Translations under genes and position numbers: made by a program | Part shown: in pieces, positions 26,829 through 35,665 of the stretch | Position numbering within the stretch: position 1 is the first letter of the stretch | Layout: each line of letters begins with the position of its first letter | The notes under the pieces: generated by a model | What the model was told of the DNA's origin: nothing | The model's input: only the letters and a program-made list of their open reading frames with translations | The model's database searches: none | DNA from: Heterotrichella gracilis | Taxonomy: Eukaryota; Sar; Xanthophyceae; Tribonematales; Xanthonemataceae | DNA: 64,000 nucleotides | NCBI GenBank assembly: GCA_032358255.1 | Contig: JAULBX010011099.1 | Coordinates: forward strand, 186,001-250,000 | Direction: 5' to 3'

Positions 26829-28331
26829 ATGGCACTTAAACAATCCCAATACCTTAAGTTATCGCAAAAAATGTTACCTCAACAAATTTTGTTGATGAAG
26901 CTATTACAATTACCAACGCTGGCCTTAGAAGAACGTATTAAAGAAGAACTGGAAGTGAATCCTGCTTTAGAAGAAGATATAGACGGCAGTTCTACCGAAG
27001 AAGAATTATACAGCAACGAAAATGATGGTGAAGTGGAAGTTCCAGTTGATGAAGAGTTCGACGATAACGGGGACATGAAAGAAATAGAAATGAAAACTTC
27101 TGCTAGTGATGTGGAGATGGAAGATTACATGGACGCGGAAGAATTAGATTCTTACAAATACGAAGTGGTGAATAAAGGACCCGATGAAGAAACCCGCGAT
27201 TTTGTAGTGGTAGAAGGCATTGGCTTTCAGGAAATGTTGGAACAACAATTAGGCCTAAAAGATATTTCAGAAAGAGAATACACTATCGGAACTTATTTGA
27301 TCGGTTGTTTGGATGAAGACGGTTACATTCGGCGGGAACTGGAATTGATCGTTGATGACCTGGCTTTTAATTATAACATAAGTACAGAAGTAAATGAGAT
27401 AGAACAGGTCTTAAAGATCATTCAAAGTTTTGATCCTCCCGGTGTTGGCGCAAGAAATTTGCAAGAATGTTTATTAATTCAGTTAGAACGCAAAACGGAT
27501 AAAACAAAGGAAGTGGTTTTAGCCATGGATGTGATCAAACATCACATGGAAGAGTTTTCTAAAAAACATTACGATAAGATCTTAAAACGATTGGATATTG
27601 ATAACGAAGAATTAAAAGACATCATCACTGAGATCACACACCTTAATCCCCGTCCGGGAAACAGCGATACCAAGGAAAGTAATTTTTCTGCCGTGGTACC
27701 CGATTTTATTATTGCCGTAAATGATGGTAAACCAGAATTAAGCATTAACGGTAGGAATATGCCTGACTTAAAGATCAGCAAGGATTATACTGAAATGCTG
27801 AAAGAGTATACTAAGAGCAAAGATAAAAGCAGTAAAGAGGCTTCAGGATTTATAAAAAATAAAATTGAAAGTGCTTCCTGGTTCATTGAAGCTTTGCAAC
27901 AGCGTTATGCCACCATGAGTTTGTGTATGCAATGTATTTTGGAATATCAGAACGAATACTTTTCTACCGGTGATGAAAGTAAATTACGTCCAATGATCCT
28001 CAAAGACATTGCGAACCGGGTTAACCTCGATCTTTCAACCGTTTCACGCATGGCCAACAGTAAATACGTGCAAACACCTTATGGTACCTTTTTACTCAAA
28101 ACCTTTTTTAGTGAAAGTATGAGTACCGATAGCGGTGAAGAAGTAAGCAGCCGCGAAATAAAAAACATTTTAAAAAGTCACATTGATGCCGAAGACAAAA
28201 AACATCCCTTAACCGATGATGAATTGTGTCAGAAGCTCAATGAAAAGGGCTATAACATTGCGCGACGAACTGTAGCAAAATACCGCGAGCAGTTAGAGAT
28301 TCCGGTAGGGAGAATGCGGAGGGAGATTTAG
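26829..28331 (+). CDS. rpoN: RNA polymerase sigma-54 factor
   Basis: 500 residues with all three sigma-54 parts. The Gln/Leu-rich region I is at residues 1-50 (QKMLPQQILLMKLLQLPTLA), an acidic region II follows (about 50-110), and region III has the core-binding segment (GYIRRELELIVDDL, SFDPPGVGARNLQECL, LNPRPG) and the RpoN box ARRTVAKYRE at residues 478-487, exact to consensus. Sigma-54 needs AAA+ activators, none of which is in this window. Placement directly after tyrS is the clearest regulatory context. Confidence 0.97.
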   Translation: MALKQSQYLKLSQKMLPQQILLMKLLQLPTLALEERIKEELEVNPALEEDIDGSSTEEELYSNENDGEVEVPVDEEFDDNGDMKEIEMKTSASDVEMEDYMDAEELDSYKYEVVNKGPDEETRDFVVVEGIGFQEMLEQQLGLKDISEREYTIGTYLIGCLDEDGYIRRELELIVDDLAFNYNISTEVNEIEQVLKIIQSFDPPGVGARNLQECLLIQLERKTDKTKEVVLAMDVIKHHMEEFSKKHYDKILKRLDIDNEELKDIITEITHLNPRPGNSDTKESNFSAVVPDFIIAVNDGKPELSINGRNMPDLKISKDYTEMLKEYTKSKDKSSKEASGFIKNKIESASWFIEALQQRYATMSLCMQCILEYQNEYFSTGDESKLRPMILKDIANRVNLDLSTVSRMANSKYVQTPYGTFLLKTFFSESMSTDSGEEVSSREIKNILKSHIDAEDKKHPLTDDELCQKLNEKGYNIARRTVAKYREQLEIPVGRMRREI

Positions 28332-28340
28332 TAAAATCTC

Positions 28341-30527
28341 CTACTCTAAAATCAACTTCTTTGTTAAGACCTCTTCCCCAACTTTTATCCTCACAAAATA
28401 CATGCCCTTATTAAATTCGCTCATATTAATAGTTTCATTGTTTTTCAAAGCAACATACTCAGCCATCACTTTCCCCTCCAAATTATAGATCAACATATCC
28501 ATGCTTTCATTCCCATCGTTTTGAATTTTAAATGTGCCTTGACTTGGATTTGGAAATAGTTTTATCTGCGAGTTAAGAACTGTTTCACTTATTCCAACCT
28601 CTGTCACCGTCACTGCTTCATAGGCAGTATCCTTATCACAGCCATTGGTGCTAATGAGTGTAATTAAAAAAGAAGTGTTGACGGTGTAAGTTACTGAGGG
28701 GTTTACAAGTGTACTCGTTTGACCGTTTCCAAAATCCCACAAATAGGATGAAGCATTTACAGATGAATTAGTCAGATTAATTTGCGTTGCATTTAAGGTG
28801 CTAGTAAAGGCTGCATGTGTTTTAATGTTCGTTGAATTATTCGCAGTATCTGCTAGGCCTTCACTCATATTATAATAGGTGCCACTGGGTGTGTTTTCCA
28901 ATTTTAAAGCTCTTACCATGTAAGTATAAATGCCTTTGTACTTTAAACAAAGGTCTGTATAGCTTGTGCCGGTTATAGGCGTAGAATTTAATTTTACATA
29001 ACGGGTAGTTGAATCATTCTTCATGTAAAGATTATACCCTGCAATAGCCGTCTCTGTTGAAGCCGTCCAATTGATCACACAATCGTATCCTGTTTTAGTA
29101 GCCACCACATTTGAGACAGGCGCCACAATATCATTTCGTAAAGTTGGATCTCCCATTAAGGCATTATGTACCCATCGTCCGGTAATACCAGTTGGACTGG
29201 CAAAATACAAACCGCCGGGATTGTTTTGTGTGAGCTTAACATCATAACCAATATTTTCTCCCAAGCCCATGTGATGAAATTGAAAATGCGGGCGACCTGA
29301 CCAAACATTGGTCAAGACTTTTCCTTGAGCCAAAGCGGCTCTTAAAAAATTATTATTCGCATCCCAATCCCCAAAATACGAACCAAACAACATGGTAAAA
29401 ACTCCTTGTAAATTAGACGCGGCAAAATTACTTGTATTACCTATTCCACCGGCACTGGTGAATGAACCGCCACCACAGCCATAAGACCATTGGTAACTGG
29501 CAGCGCTCATACTTGTAAAATAATCCGCTACTGTTACACTAGACGCGGAAACTAAAGGTGCGAAATTTTTATACCCACTTCCGGCAAAAGCCTCTCCACT
29601 AAAGTATCCGAAATTATCATCCATGACTGCTTGTTTAATTGGGACATAGATTTTTTTACGATAGTCATGGTCTTTATCGAGGTAATTTTTTAATAATTGT
29701 AATTCGCTTAGAGTAAAAGTGGTCATCGCATTAAAATCAACTCGTCCCACTTGTAATTCTAATTCTGTTGGTGTCAGACTTTGATCAAACTTTCCATCGC
29801 CGGGAATATTTTGTGTGCGAGCGGGAGAAGCTGTTGTGGAAGATACAAACTGATCTGTCCAGATACCATCGATATCTGCATAATAACAATCAGCCGGCCA
29901 GGCACCCAAATGATCGCCGTGTCCATCGGGATTTATATTTCCGCTGTACGGAACCGGCACATGTCCAAATAAAAACACGGCTTTTGTGTTCGCTGAATCT
30001 TGATTAAAATCTGAAACGATAATATCTTTCACATGCGTCACAGAACCTGTGCGTAGCACATCGTGTCGAATTACTTCCCAACCATCACCTTCTATGTCTT
30101 TCACTAAGCGATCTAGTTCAAGGGCCAAGCTTGTTACATAGGTACTATCGACTATTAATAAAAGCCTACCTCTAAAAGAAATTTCCGGAACTTGAATTCC
30201 GGAGTTGATATATCCATATCCATTGTAGCTGCTCCCAACTCGGCGCACAGCATATTCATAACTGATCCCAAGGCTGACTGTATTATCGATGTATTGATTC
30301 GTTGTTCCTCCTAAAGTGGCAATGGCTGTTCCCCAGGCTGCGTCTTCTTTGAGTTTTCGAAATACCTGGTATTGTGTTGTGCTGGCGTTGCCCACCCAAT
30401 TTAAAGTGATTTGCGCCGGGCTTACTTGAACATTGGCAGATAATTGCACAGCCACATCCGCTGAAGATTGTGAATAGACAGTTCCGAAAAAAAGAACTGA
30501 TACAAAAAGAAGTAGAGATTTTTTCAT
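28341..30527 (-). CDS. T9SS-secreted protein with gingipain-like domain and PKD domain
   Basis: 728 residues. Signal peptide 1-19, then a fibronectin III-like domain (about 22-115). Residues about 125-490 look like the C25 (gingipain) peptidase fold: GRLLLIVDSTYVTSL, AVFLFGHVPVPYSG, LQVGRVDFNAMT and HNALMGDPTLR. A second FN3-like segment, a PKD domain (YLWDFGNGQTSTLVNPSVTY, about 600-650) and a typical sorting domain (KLFPNPSQGTFKI to the terminal KKLILE) follow. The expected catalytic His (GHG) region reads YGCGGGSF and the nucleophile region reads LFGSYFGDW, so peptidase activity is doubtful. Probably a surface-attached or released protein. Confidence 0.8.
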   Translation of the reverse strand: MKKSLLLFVSVLFFGTVYSQSSADVAVQLSANVQVSPAQITLNWVGNASTTQYQVFRKLKEDAAWGTAIATLGGTTNQYIDNTVSLGISYEYAVRRVGSSYNGYGYINSGIQVPEISFRGRLLLIVDSTYVTSLALELDRLVKDIEGDGWEVIRHDVLRTGSVTHVKDIIVSDFNQDSANTKAVFLFGHVPVPYSGNINPDGHGDHLGAWPADCYYADIDGIWTDQFVSSTTASPARTQNIPGDGKFDQSLTPTELELQVGRVDFNAMTTFTLSELQLLKNYLDKDHDYRKKIYVPIKQAVMDDNFGYFSGEAFAGSGYKNFAPLVSASSVTVADYFTSMSAASYQWSYGCGGGSFTSAGGIGNTSNFAASNLQGVFTMLFGSYFGDWDANNNFLRAALAQGKVLTNVWSGRPHFQFHHMGLGENIGYDVKLTQNNPGGLYFASPTGITGRWVHNALMGDPTLRNDIVAPVSNVVATKTGYDCVINWTASTETAIAGYNLYMKNDSTTRYVKLNSTPITGTSYTDLCLKYKGIYTYMVRALKLENTPSGTYYNMSEGLADTANNSTNIKTHAAFTSTLNATQINLTNSSVNASSYLWDFGNGQTSTLVNPSVTYTVNTSFLITLISTNGCDKDTAYEAVTVTEVGISETVLNSQIKLFPNPSQGTFKIQNDGNESMDMLIYNLEGKVMAEYVALKNNETINMSEFNKGMYFVRIKVGEEVLTKKLILE

Positions 30528-30622
30528 GCGCTTGTTTAGTATGATAAATATAGCGATGAAATCGGTATTTATGAGAAGATTAACATTTTGGGTCTTAATA
30601 GAATCAGATATCCAAAGGCTTT

Positions 30623-30750
30623 GTCACTTCGAGTAAATTTTTTGCCCTGCCTTTTGCAAATCCCGATGGATATCGGGATTGTATCGAGAAGTTTTGCAAA
30701 GGTTCTCGATACGGAAATTCAAAGAGGCCGAATTTCCTACTCGAACTGAC
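30623..30750. repeat. MITE/REP-like element with terminal inverted repeats
   Basis: 128 bp between two minus-strand genes. Ends are GTCACTTCGAGTA (30623-30635) and TACTCGAACTGAC (30738-30750), inverse copies with one difference. Inside are two hairpins: TCCCGAT-GGAT-ATCGGGA (30661-30678) and GTATCGAGAA (30681-30690) with TTCTCGATAC (30703-30712). The flanking gap (30528-30802) holds no gene. Similar elements are common between genes in Flavobacteriia (from memory). Confidence 0.65.
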
Positions 30751-30802
30751 TCGTAAAATGGATTTAAGGAATTAAAAAAGGAGCAACTTCATTTCCGATT
30801 AA

Positions 30803-33643
30803 TCAATGCGCCGCTAACCAATTTTCACCGGTACCCATGCCTACTTCCACCGGAACCTCTAAAGGCAAGGCTTCGCGCATAAGTTTTTCAATGATTGGTT
30901 TTACCTTTTCTAATTCAGGTTTATACACGTCAAACACTAATTCGTCATGCACTTGCAATAACATCTTCGTTTTGAAGTTTTGTTTTTCCAATTCATTATA
31001 AATATTGATCATGGCCACTTTGATCATATCTGCAGCGCTCCCTTGAATAGGAGCGTTAATGGCATTCCTTTCTGCAAAGCTGCGAACGGTTGCATTGGCC
31101 GAAGTAATATCGCGTAACCAACGTTTTCTGCCGAGCAAGGTTTTTACATAGCCATTCTCGCGGGCAAAATTGATGGTCTCATCCATGTAATTTTTAATGG
31201 CACCGTATTCTTTAAAATAATTGTTGATGAGTTCCTGTGCTTCCTTGCGTGGAATATTTAAATTATCTGCCAAACCAAAAGCCCCTTGTCCGTAAATAAT
31301 ACCAAAATTCACACTCTTACTTTTGTAACGCATTTCTTTGGTAACATCTGCTTCGGCCACACCAAATACTTTAGCGGCAGTTGCGGTATGAATATCTTTT
31401 CCTAAACGAAAAGCTTCACACATATTCAGATCTCCGCTTATACTGGCAACAATGCGTAATTCAATTTGTGAATAATCGGCACTGAGTAAAATGTGCTCTG
31501 AATCTCTTGGTATAAAAGCTTTACGAATATGTCTTCCTCTTTCGGTACGAATCGGAATGTTTTGCAAATTCGGATTATCACTACTCAAACGTCCGGTAAC
31601 GGCCACCACTTGATTAAAGGACGTGTGAATGCGTTTTGTTTTTTCGTTGACCAATAAAGGCAAAGTATCGACATAGGTATTTTTTAATTTCACCAGCTCG
31701 CGATAATCTAAAATTTTAGGAACTATGGGGTGGGCATTTTCTAATTTGCTCAGAATCTCTTCGCCCGTAGCGTATTGTCCGGTTTTGGTCTTTTTTGGTT
31801 TCTCAACAATTTTTAAATACTCAAATAAAATTTCGCCCACTTGTTTTGGTGAAGAGACATTAAATTTGGTGCCGGCAAAATCCTGAATTTCTTTTTCTAC
31901 TAAGGCAATGTCATTTTGCAATTGTGCAGAAAATTCATGTAAAGCAGGAACATCCAAATTAATGCCTTCGCGCTCAATATTGGCCAACACTCTAATGAGC
32001 GGGACTTCTACTTCATTAAATAATTTTTCAACTTCATTCTTTTTTAACAAAGGCGCGAAAAGATTTTTTAATTGTAGTGTGATATCGGCATCTTCGGAAG
32101 CATATTCTTTAATGGTTTCGAGATCAACATCGCGCATGTTTAATTGCTCTTTTCCCTTTTTACCAATTAATTCGGTGATGCTCACCGGAGAATAATTTAA
32201 ATAGGTTTGTGCGAGAATATCCATACCATGGCGCATATCGGGCATGATTAAAAAATGCGCCACCATGGTATCGAACAATTTATTTTTTAAGGTGATGTTG
32301 TAATTTAATAAGATCTGATAATCGTATTTAATGTTTTGTCCGATGAGTGTTTTAGAACGGTCTTCAAACAAAGCTAAAAAAGGTTTTAATTGATTGAGCG
32401 CTTCTTCTTTCTTTTCAGAAATAGGAACATAATAGCCTTGATGCTCGTTCACGGAAAACGACAAGCCAACGAGTTCAGCATCTAAGGTATTTAATCCTGT
32501 AGTTTCTGTATCAAAACAAAATTCGGATGATTGATTTAAAAGCAAAATCAATTTTTCTATTTTCTCCGAAGTATCTGTTAATTCATATACATGTTCTACA
32601 TCCTTTATCGTCTTAAAATTAGGCGCAGTTGGTTCTTGTTCTTCAGAACTTGCGTTTTCCGCAGCTGACGAAAAAAGATCGGGATCACTAAACAGATCTT
32701 GTTTTGGAGCGGCCGCTTTAGGTTTTTCAGCGAATAATTTTTCTTTGCCGCCAATGTCTTCACCTACTACCTTTTGAGCGATGGCACGAAACTCTAATTC
32801 TTTAAAGATCTCTAACAAGGCGGGCTTATTAGGTTCTTTCAGTGCTAATTTATCTTCCTCTAATTCTAATGGACAATCTAAAATAATAGTCGCCAAACGT
32901 TTAGACTGGATGGCCATGTCCTTATTGTTCTCTACTTTTTCTTTCAGTTTGCCTTTTAGACGATCGGTGTTTGCAATCAGATTTTCAATACTTCCAAAAT
33001 CTTTGATAAGCTGAATAGCCGTTTTTTCGCCTACTCCGGGAATACCCGGAATATTATCCACCTTATCTCCCATTAAACCTAAAATATCAATGAGTTCAGA
33101 AACCGAACGGATCTCCCATTTTTTACAGATTTCTTCCGGACCTAAAATAGACGCGCCATTTCCAAAACTCGCCGGTTTGTAAATAAACGTATTTTCATCC
33201 ACCAATTGGCCGTAATCCTTATCCGGCGTCATCATGTAAGTTGTGAATCCTGCTTTTTCGGCTTTAATAGCCAGAGTGCCGATCACGTCGTCGGCTTCAA
33301 AGCCTTCCAAACCCAACACCTCAATATTAAATCCTTTAATGAGTTCAATAATTATTGGAATGGATAAACGCAGATCTTCCGGCATTTCTTCACGATTCGC
33401 TTTGTATGCTTCAAACTCCACATGTCGTTGCGTGGGTCCTTCCATATCAAACACTACCGCAATGTGGCTCGGTTTTTCTTTGGTGAGAATTTCAAGAAGT
33501 GTGTTTGTAAATCCAAAAATAGCAGATGTGTTAAAGCCTTTGGAGTTAACGCGAGGATTGGTGCTAAAGGCAAAGTATGCACGATAGATCAATGCAAAAG
33601 CATCTAAAAGAAATAATTTTTTGTTGGTGTCTTTTGTGATCAT
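30803..33643 (-). CDS. polA: DNA polymerase I
   Basis: 946 residues with three domains. The 5'-3' exonuclease spans about 1-290 (LLDAFALIYRAYFAF; FEADDVIGTLA; GDKVDNIPGIPGVGEKTA). The 3'-5' proofreading exonuclease (about 350-540) keeps its metal ligands in FCFDTETTGLNTLDAELVGL, unlike the inactive domain in some PolA proteins. The polymerase domain (about 560-946) has motif A LLSADYSQIELR, motif B MRYKSKSVNFGIIYGQ and motif C LQVHDELVF. It fills gaps in lagging-strand synthesis and repair. The upstream gene ends two bases before polA. Confidence 0.97.
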   Translation of the reverse strand: MITKDTNKKLFLLDAFALIYRAYFAFSTNPRVNSKGFNTSAIFGFTNTLLEILTKEKPSHIAVVFDMEGPTQRHVEFEAYKANREEMPEDLRLSIPIIIELIKGFNIEVLGLEGFEADDVIGTLAIKAEKAGFTTYMMTPDKDYGQLVDENTFIYKPASFGNGASILGPEEICKKWEIRSVSELIDILGLMGDKVDNIPGIPGVGEKTAIQLIKDFGSIENLIANTDRLKGKLKEKVENNKDMAIQSKRLATIILDCPLELEEDKLALKEPNKPALLEIFKELEFRAIAQKVVGEDIGGKEKLFAEKPKAAAPKQDLFSDPDLFSSAAENASSEEQEPTAPNFKTIKDVEHVYELTDTSEKIEKLILLLNQSSEFCFDTETTGLNTLDAELVGLSFSVNEHQGYYVPISEKKEEALNQLKPFLALFEDRSKTLIGQNIKYDYQILLNYNITLKNKLFDTMVAHFLIMPDMRHGMDILAQTYLNYSPVSITELIGKKGKEQLNMRDVDLETIKEYASEDADITLQLKNLFAPLLKKNEVEKLFNEVEVPLIRVLANIEREGINLDVPALHEFSAQLQNDIALVEKEIQDFAGTKFNVSSPKQVGEILFEYLKIVEKPKKTKTGQYATGEEILSKLENAHPIVPKILDYRELVKLKNTYVDTLPLLVNEKTKRIHTSFNQVVAVTGRLSSDNPNLQNIPIRTERGRHIRKAFIPRDSEHILLSADYSQIELRIVASISGDLNMCEAFRLGKDIHTATAAKVFGVAEADVTKEMRYKSKSVNFGIIYGQGAFGLADNLNIPRKEAQELINNYFKEYGAIKNYMDETINFARENGYVKTLLGRKRWLRDITSANATVRSFAERNAINAPIQGSAADMIKVAMINIYNELEKQNFKTKMLLQVHDELVFDVYKPELEKVKPIIEKLMREALPLEVPVEVGMGTGENWLAAH

Positions 33644-33645
33644 TG

Positions 33646-34197
33646 TTATTTACCCGCTTTCCAGGCATTATAGTTAGAAATCACCTGAATAGCTTTTTCG
33701 AGATTGAATTTTTTATCCTCGCCGTATTCTTCTGCAATCTCAGTATTGTCCTTCATCCAATCGCTGAGTTGTTTTTTAAAGTTTCCATGTTTTACAGCAA
33801 CAGGCTCCTTGGTTTCAGAATTTAAAAGGTAAAATTCCTCTTCAAACACCACGTTATTCATTCGCATGGCTTCAAAGCCTAATTTATAGAGACTGATCTC
33901 GCCACCCAGGATGCGGTTAAAAAAAAACTTTTCGCCTTCCGATTCTATCGATACATAGTGCAGCTCATTGGTTCCATAAGCTTTGATTTTAGCGGGTTTG
34001 TATATTTTTTGTACCCCGGACGCGTCTTTGAAAGTTACTTTATTGTAGTTGTTAAGTTCCTTTTTTGGGTTGATCTGCGCTTCACCTTTCAGGGTATCGC
34101 CTTTTTCGTTGACTATGTATGCTTTTACAAAGCTTGCCTGAGAGAGGCTGATGAATGTAAAAAAGAACACATAAAGGCCGGTTAAACAGTACTTCAT
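33646..34197 (-). CDS. Hypothetical secreted protein
   Basis: 183 residues with a signal peptide (MKYCLTGLYVFFFTFISLSQ). The mature part begins FVKAYIVNEKGDTLKGEAQI, a beta-strand-rich pattern seen in many secreted Bacteroidota proteins of unknown role, and ends in a charged helical segment. Two bases separate its stop from polA, so it is the upstream gene of a polA unit. No enzymatic motif is visible. Confidence 0.75.
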   Translation of the reverse strand: MKYCLTGLYVFFFTFISLSQASFVKAYIVNEKGDTLKGEAQINPKKELNNYNKVTFKDASGVQKIYKPAKIKAYGTNELHYVSIESEGEKFFFNRILGGEISLYKLGFEAMRMNNVVFEEEFYLLNSETKEPVAVKHGNFKKQLSDWMKDNTEIAEEYGEDKKFNLEKAIQVISNYNAWKAGK

Positions 34198-34272
34198 GAT
34201 TTAATTTTTCATAAAGAAAATTAAATTTTATGGGTTATAAAAGATTTATTTGAAATCTGTGGATAAGTTGGT

Positions 34273-34779
34273 CTAATCTTTACCGTTAATGCGCTTTTTA
34301 TCCTGTTCTGACAGATTGCCTTTTATTAAGAGATAGGTGTAAATTCGGGAAAAAAGATCGGGATCGTTTTTTCTGATAGAGTTGAGATGTGTTACTAAAA
34401 AATTCCTGTCGCTTTTTATTTTTGTGTTATAGCCTAATAGACTTGGGGCATGCTGCTGAATGGAAAGTCTAATATACCTTACCTCCAAAGCAGTTGAATC
34501 TTCTTTGATGGCCTCTTCAAGGGTGGCTTTGCCTTCATTAAAGGCTTTCCACTTGTAAACCGGACTTACTCTATACTGAGAAAGGGCCATACAGGTAACG
34601 GCGAGATACGCCTTTTTAATGCCAGGTGAAATAGTCGTACTTTGTTTAGCGACTTGTTGAAGGGCAAGTGTATTCTCTTCGCTGTCTTTTAGTTTTTCAT
34701 AAAGATTTCTCATTTGAATGAGATCAGCAGGCACTGTGTTAAAACACAAAAAGAAAACAAGTATGAAAAATTTGATCAC
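34273..34779 (-). CDS. Small helical secreted protein of the carotenoid operon
   Basis: 168 residues with an N-terminal signal peptide (MIKFFILVFFLCFNTVPA) and a mainly helical body with TPR-like spacing (AYLAVTCMALSQYRVSPVYK, KEDSTALEVRYIRLSIQQHA). The start codon overlaps the crtB stop by four bases, so it is translationally coupled to crtB. Similar proteins accompany crt genes in other Bacteroidota from memory. It has no carotenoid-enzyme motif; a role in the pathway is only guilt by association. Confidence 0.75.
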   Translation of the reverse strand: MIKFFILVFFLCFNTVPADLIQMRNLYEKLKDSEENTLALQQVAKQSTTISPGIKKAYLAVTCMALSQYRVSPVYKWKAFNEGKATLEEAIKEDSTALEVRYIRLSIQQHAPSLLGYNTKIKSDRNFLVTHLNSIRKNDPDLFSRIYTYLLIKGNLSEQDKKRINGKD

Positions 34780-35612
34780 AACAAGTTTAAGCTGTTTCTC
34801 ACATAACTTCCTGCAAAGAGTACCACTTTTTGAGGATTTGGAATACGTACACGGGTTTCGAGAATATGCTGAGGTTGCACATTCTTAATTTTGTTGAACA
34901 ATGAGCGATAATAGATATAAGCCACATAAACTCCTAAGCGGGCCTTTTTAGAAAGTTTTTTAATTCCTTGTAATCCTTTTTCAAAATCTAATTCAATGTC
35001 CGCCTCAATTTCTTTTTTTATTTTTTCGTTCAATTCAGACAAGTTCACATTCGGAAAATACACTCTTCCCATGCCAACGTAATCGGCGCTCAGGTCGCGC
35101 AAAAAATTGATCTTTTGAAAGGCTGAACCAAGCGCCATGGCATAAGGTTTAAGCTCTTCGTAAAGTTCTTTATTCCCTTCGGTAAATACACGTAAACACA
35201 TTAAGCCTACCACCTCAGCACTTCCTAAAATATACTCCTTATAACCCTCTTCGGTGTATTCTTTCTTTTCAAGATCCATTTCCATGCTTTTTAAAAAAGC
35301 ATCTATTAATTCGCGGTCAATATCAAAATCATGTACTACTTTCTGAAAACTATTTAAAATGGGATTTAAGCTGATCTTTCTTTCAATACTCAGGTAAGTG
35401 TCGCGCTTAAATTCCTCTAATAAGCCTTTTTTATCGTAATCATGGAAACTATCCACAATTTCATCTGCGAGGCGAACAAAACCATAAATACCATAAATTG
35501 GGTTTTGAAAGCTCTTGCTTAGAAAGCGAATGCCTAAACTAAAGGATGTACTGTACCTGCGGGTAATGATTTTACTCGCGGTTTCAGAATATTTATCAAA
35601 AATTGCCTTCAT
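34776..35612 (-). CDS. crtB: Phytoene synthase
   Basis: 278 residues, typical of bacterial CrtB. It condenses two GGPP molecules to phytoene. The two Asp-rich sites that bind diphosphate through Mg are RLADEIVDSF (about residue 47) and NFLRDLSADYVGMGRVYFP (about 170). The N-terminal RRYSTSFSLGIRFLSKSF matches the family. It lies 53 bases after crtI and overlaps the next gene, so the arm reads crtI-crtB-small protein. Confidence 0.96.
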   Translation of the reverse strand: MKAIFDKYSETASKIITRRYSTSFSLGIRFLSKSFQNPIYGIYGFVRLADEIVDSFHDYDKKGLLEEFKRDTYLSIERKISLNPILNSFQKVVHDFDIDRELIDAFLKSMEMDLEKKEYTEEGYKEYILGSAEVVGLMCLRVFTEGNKELYEELKPYAMALGSAFQKINFLRDLSADYVGMGRVYFPNVNLSELNEKIKKEIEADIELDFEKGLQGIKKLSKKARLGVYVAYIYYRSLFNKIKNVQPQHILETRVRIPNPQKVVLFAGSYVRNSLNLL

Positions 35613-35665
35613 TTTTACTTTTGTCTTTCAGGTTTTAGTAGACGTAACTGAATCAACAACTCAAC

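Noticed and set aside
33243-33587. Open frame antisense to polA 5' end
   Set aside because: Overlaps the exonuclease domain of polA; no start-site signal and no recognisable product.
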